From positions 1-64,000 of the forward strand of contig JBGANS010000016.1 of NCBI GenBank assembly GCA_044222195.1: 64,000 nt of DNA, given 5' to 3'. This DNA is from JAHBXE01 sp044222195. GTDB lineage: Bacteria; Planctomycetota; Phycisphaerae; Phycisphaerales; UBA1924. Below the pieces are notes generated by a model that ran no database searches, had not been told where the DNA came from, and saw only the letters and a program-made list of their open reading frames with translations. Of this stretch, positions 60,761 through 64,000 are shown piece after piece. The position numbers and the translations under genes are program-made. Numbering within the stretch: position 1 is the stretch's first letter; each line of letters begins with the position of its first letter.

Positions 60761-61447
60761 TTATCGCGCGTCCGGTGGCTGAGGGTTTCCACGCCGACCC
60801 ATGCGGTTCTCGGTGCCGGCGAGGAGGCGGCGGAGGTTGGCGCGATGGCGCAAAACGACGAGCGACCCCATGACGCCGGTCGTGATGTAGAACGGAAGGA
60901 GGCCCGGAGACTCCGTGCCGGCCACGCGTGACCCAATGAATACCCAGAGCGGGAGCGAGATCGCGGCCAGGCAACTGGCGAGGCTGATGTAGCGCGAGAT
61001 CGCCGCGACGAAGATCCAGAGCACGAGCGCGCCGAGGGCCGGCAGCGCGAGGTACGGCCAGACAGCGATCATCGCGCCGAGGCCGGTGGCGACTCCCTTG
61101 CCGCCGCGGAAGTTGAGGAAGGGGCTGAACATGTGGCCGAGCACGCTCGCGGCCATGACGGCGAGCCACCACCACGCCTGTTCAGCTTCAATGGGGCGCA
61201 GCCGGAAAGAGCCATGCAGAAGTCCGTGAGACCAGCCCGCGGCGAATGTCGGCGCGAAACCCTTGAGCACGTCAAGTGTGAAACACAGCAGGCCGAGTCG
61301 CGGGCCGAGGACGCGGGCGACGTTGGTGGCGCCGATGTTTCCCGAGCCGTGTTTGCGGATGTCGATGCCGCGGGTGCGCGCGATGATCAGGCCGAAGGGG
61401 ATGGATCCGCAGGCGAGCGCGAGAGCGATGAAGGCGGGCCAGGGCAC
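60761..61447 (-). CDS. plsY: Glycerol-3-phosphate acyltransferase PlsY
   Basis: Transfers an acyl group from acyl-phosphate to glycerol-3-phosphate, the first step of phospholipid synthesis, in the inner membrane. 228 residues from GTG 61447, with multiple membrane helices and the three family motifs: CGSIPFGLIIAR, HGSGNIGATNVARVLG and FLNFRGGKGVATGLGAM. The GTG is one base from the tmk stop, so the genes are coupled; the ORF is open further upstream (12 residues more) but those lie within tmk. Acyl-phosphate supply (PlsX) is not in the window. Confidence 0.94.
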   Translation of the reverse strand: MPWPAFIALALACGSIPFGLIIARTRGIDIRKHGSGNIGATNVARVLGPRLGLLCFTLDVLKGFAPTFAAGWSHGLLHGSFRLRPIEAEQAWWWLAVMAASVLGHMFSPFLNFRGGKGVATGLGAMIAVWPYLALPALGALVLWIFVAAISRYISLASCLAAISLPLWVFIGSRVAGTESPGLLPFYITTGVMGSLVVLRHRANLRRLLAGTENRMGRRGNPQPPDAR

Positions 61448-61448
61448 G

Positions 61449-62102
61449 TCAGTACCCCGAGCCGACCCGGGCCTTGAGCGCATCGGTGAGGGACAGCCAC
61501 ACCTGCTCCTCGGTGCGGCTGGCGTCGATTTTCAGGTACCGGCCGGGCTCGAGTGCGATCTGGTCGAGATATCCCTGGCGGACGCGCTGGTGGAACTCGG
61601 CGCCCTTGGCTTCCATTCGATCCAGAAGGGGGCTGAGTCGCTTGGCGGCGGTTTCCTGGTCGACGTCGAAGACGATGACAAGGTCCGGCCGGCAGCCGCG
61701 GAGCGCGACGCGGGCGACGTCGGTGATGTCCCGGATCGGCATGCCACCGGCGGTGCCCTGGTAGGCGAGGGTGGAGGGAAGGAAGCGGTCAGCGGCGACG
61801 AGTTCGCCACGGGTCAGCGCGGGGATGATTTTCTGCTCGATGAGCTGGGCGCGGCTGGCCATGTAAAGGAGCATCTCGCAGGTGAGCGTCATGTCCTTGT
61901 GGGCGTGATCGAGGAGCACCTCGCGGATCTTTTCGCCGACGCCGGTGCCGCCGGGCTCGCGGACCTCGCAGATGGTCAGGCCGGCGGTTTCAGCGGCGCG
62001 CAGGAACCGGCGGAACTGCGTCGTCTTGCCGGAGCCGTCGGGGCCTTCGAAGACGATGAACTTGCCGGAGAGGGACTTGAACCAGTGATTGGGGTCGGGC
62101 AC
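61449..62102 (-). CDS. tmk: Thymidylate kinase
   Basis: Phosphorylates dTMP to dTDP. 217 residues from GTG 62102. P-loop FEGPDGSGKTTQ, the DR-x motif (VAADRFLPSTLAYQG), the lid region (HQRVRQGYLDQI) and typical strands (LVIVFDVDQETAAKRL) are present. The frame is open for another 59 residues upstream in a low-complexity stretch unlike the family, so the GTG start is preferred. Its length is usual for bacterial Tmk. It precedes plsY in the same operon and follows the TPR-like gene 37 bases upstream. Confidence 0.94.
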   Translation of the reverse strand: MPDPNHWFKSLSGKFIVFEGPDGSGKTTQFRRFLRAAETAGLTICEVREPGGTGVGEKIREVLLDHAHKDMTLTCEMLLYMASRAQLIEQKIIPALTRGELVAADRFLPSTLAYQGTAGGMPIRDITDVARVALRGCRPDLVIVFDVDQETAAKRLSPLLDRMEAKGAEFHQRVRQGYLDQIALEPGRYLKIDASRTEEQVWLSLTDALKARVGSGY

Positions 62103-62139
62103 GCGCGGAGTGTATCGGTGGCGGATGCGGCCCGCCTGA

Positions 62140-64000
62140 TCACCCTTTGACCTTGTCGCGAACGGCGGTGATGCGGCTGCGCCAGGGCTCGCCGCCAAGG
62201 TCCTTGTCGATTGTTTCCAGTCTCTTGACGTGGGCGCGGATCGTGCCGCTGCGGGCGCCGTCGTCGTTGCGGATCGCAAGTTCCTCGAGCATCAGGGTCC
62301 AGGCGTGCCAGAATGTCTCGGGACGCGGACGCGCCGGTTCGGAGGATGACGCGGCGGGCGGCGCATCGAGCGCGGTGGCGAGGTCGCGCAGCATGCCGAA
62401 GGCCGCCGCGGATTGTCCGGCGATCAGGAGGCTTCGGGCCAGGCCGAGCTTCAATCGCGGCCAGGAGCCGGGCACTTCCACGCTCCGTGAAATGAGGTCT
62501 TCGAAGATTTTCTGCCCGCCGGCATCGCCGCTCTCCATCAGGGCATCGGCCAAGTCGGCGCGAAACCGATCCAGGGAAGCGGACTTGGCTGTCGTCGCCC
62601 ACTGGACGGCGCGTCGGGCCTCGGGGAGCACCTCTTCGCGGCACAATCGCTGGACGGATTCGGCGCGGCTGACGCGGCGAGCCGCGGTGATCCGCTTCCA
62701 GCCTTCGTCGAGCACCTGGGCCTGGACCCGTTCGAGGAGCCGGGTGGCGTCGGCGGTGGAGGGTGCGCCGGGCTTGATGAGCCGGAGGGCCTCAAGCGCC
62801 GCACGCTGATCCTCGAGCGGAGGAGAAGCACGATCCATCAGGACCCGGGCGAACTCGTAGCGCCAGATGTCGATGGATGGGAGATCCTGAAAGCGAGAAG
62901 TGGCGAGCGTGAGGGCTCCGCGGTAGGCGAGGTCGGCGCCCGCGGCCGCGTCGTGTGCGAGTGCCTGGGCATGGGGAAGAGCAGCGGAGATAGCAGCGGT
63001 GGCGCGAGGCGAGTCGGGAAAGTCGCGGGCGATTCGTACCAGTGCCTCGACGGCGGAGAGGCGATCGGCCGTGGAACCGGGGGTGAGCAGGACGGCCAGT
63101 TCCCACAGGGCGTCGACGGCGAAGTCGCCCGCATCGGCCGCCGCGGCAACAGCGCGGAGGCGTTTGACAGCGTCATCGCGTCGGGCGGGGTCCCGCGCGG
63201 CGTCGATGGCGCCCGCGAGGTCCATCGCTGGGGGCAGGTCCAGGTCGGGCGCCCGTGCGCCGACGAGGTGCAGCTTCTGGTAGACGAGCGGACGCAGCGA
63301 ATCGGGCCGGAGAGATAGATCTGATCGGCGAAGGAGCAACTGCTGCTCATTCACGGCCTTGTCGAGCGGCGCGCGGTCGTGAGTGGCTGCGGCGCGCTCC
63401 ACCCAGGCGCGGCTGACGGCGTCGGTCGCGAGGACGGCGAGGAGGGAATCCGCTCGGCCGTCGGGGCCCATGAACGGCTCGGCCTTCTGCGCTTCGCGGA
63501 ACTGTTCGAGGACGGTATCGAGCCGGCCCAGTCCGCCCGCCGCGGCGATGAGGCCGTACCAGGCTTCGGCCCTGGTGGTGGGCGAAGAACCGGCCTGGGC
63601 CTTTCCCCCGGCGCCTCCGGTGAGCACCCAGCCGAACTCGTCGATCGCCGTCTGGAGATCAGCGGCATCGGGCGGCTGCGAACGCATCAAGAGGGCTGCG
63701 CCGATGGTGACGCGCCGGATGCTTTCGGGGCCCGGTGCGGAGAGGGCCAGCTTGCCGACGGCATCATGGGCCGCGCGGGCGTGTCGAGTTCGCGCCTCCC
63801 CGGACTCGCCTGCCGCGAGCAGGATCGCGGCGCGCGAGGCAAAGAACGGGATCCGCACCGTGCCGTCCTGTTCAAGCTGGAGCTTGACGGGGTCGTTGAC
63901 GGGAGAGCCTTCCGCGGCCTTGCGCCGCTCGGCGAGCATGGCCGCTGCCTTGTCGAGCAGGTCGGCGGCGCGGGTGGCGCCCTGGCGTACGGCCTCGACC
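62140..64000 (-). CDS. Large helical (TPR-like) protein, 5' end beyond the window
   Basis: Only the C-terminal part, 620 residues, is visible; the frame is open without a stop to base 64000, so the start lies outside. The first visible residues (VEAVRQGATRAADLLDKAAA) and the rest are Ala/Leu/Arg/Asp-rich helices arranged like TPR solenoids (ADLQTAIDEFGWVLTG, AEAWYGLIAAAGGLGRLDTV, SPRATAAISAALPHAQALAH). No catalytic motif is present. It is the upstream neighbour of tmk in the same direction. It may be exported, but the signal region is not in the window. Function unknown. Confidence 0.7.
   Translation of the reverse strand, partial: VEAVRQGATRAADLLDKAAAMLAERRKAAEGSPVNDPVKLQLEQDGTVRIPFFASRAAILLAAGESGEARTRHARAAHDAVGKLALSAPGPESIRRVTIGAALLMRSQPPDAADLQTAIDEFGWVLTGGAGGKAQAGSSPTTRAEAWYGLIAAAGGLGRLDTVLEQFREAQKAEPFMGPDGRADSLLAVLATDAVSRAWVERAAATHDRAPLDKAVNEQQLLLRRSDLSLRPDSLRPLVYQKLHLVGARAPDLDLPPAMDLAGAIDAARDPARRDDAVKRLRAVAAAADAGDFAVDALWELAVLLTPGSTADRLSAVEALVRIARDFPDSPRATAAISAALPHAQALAHDAAAGADLAYRGALTLATSRFQDLPSIDIWRYEFARVLMDRASPPLEDQRAALEALRLIKPGAPSTADATRLLERVQAQVLDEGWKRITAARRVSRAESVQRLCREEVLPEARRAVQWATTAKSASLDRFRADLADALMESGDAGGQKIFEDLISRSVEVPGSWPRLKLGLARSLLIAGQSAAAFGMLRDLATALDAPPAASSSEPARPRPETFWHAWTLMLEELAIRNDDGARSGTIRAHVKRLETIDKDLGGEPWRSRITAVRDKVKG

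Overview
The window looks like a high-GC planctomycete chromosome, most likely of the Phycisphaerae. I infer this from content: six secreted proteins ending in the GC-type dockerin double repeat (core NDFQCFLN), an H-X9-DG pseudopilin, an ECF sigma factor next to a Ser/Thr kinase with TPR repeats, small membrane proteins with a CxxC...CxxCG zinc ribbon, and a lysyl-endopeptidase/beta-helix secreted protein. There are no rRNA or tRNA genes, CRISPR arrays, phages or complete insertion sequences.

Layout. 0-16.4 kb is mostly housekeeping: the start of an exported protein (edge), trpS, a DUF695-RraB protein, a PIN/antitoxin pair, a minus-strand run (a small membrane protein, truA, a pseudopilin-like protein, a zinc-ribbon protein, a GT4 glycosyltransferase, a secreted helical protein) joined largely by 4-bp overlaps, guaB, a three-gene ABC exporter (ATPase, FtsX-type permease, HlyD-type adaptor) and a glycogen debranching enzyme. 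17.2-22.8 kb is a type I restriction-modification operon, hsdM-hsdS-X-hsdR, where X is a small PD-(D/E)XK-like protein. 23-32.3 kb is a minus-strand island of secreted proteins: two short dockerin proteins, one small exported protein, and five members of a modular family that begins with a TAFTYQGELK-type domain (a sixth lies at 51.6-53.8 kb). One member carries about 100 collagen-like G-X-Y triplets. 32.5-38.2 kb holds the kinase, the ECF sigma factor and a beta-propeller-like dockerin protein. 38.2-39.2 kb is a REP palindrome array with a REP-associated transposase. 39.2-54.2 kb holds lpd, a very large dockerin protein with an apparently dead protease domain, other dockerin proteins, class I aldolase, a decayed hicBA pair, a pseudopilin, an M29-like exported protein and a 7Fe ferredoxin. 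54.5-64 kb holds metG, exported or membrane proteins, a GAF-SpoIIE phosphatase, plsY, tmk and a TPR-like protein running off the end.

Two genome-scale signals stand out. First, the + strand changes from C-rich to G-rich near 15.3 kb, inside the intact debranching enzyme gene. This is what a replication origin (or a terminus with inverted skew) would give. Second, short repeats are widespread: dockerin repeats with nearly identical DNA, REP palindromes, a palindromic insertion inside metG, and 8-bp repeats inside truA.

How the genes may work together: the 23-54 kb half looks like a surface and secretome region. Shared N-terminal domains are joined to exchangeable C-terminal modules, and one sigma/kinase pair could provide regulation. 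That link is inferred from position only.
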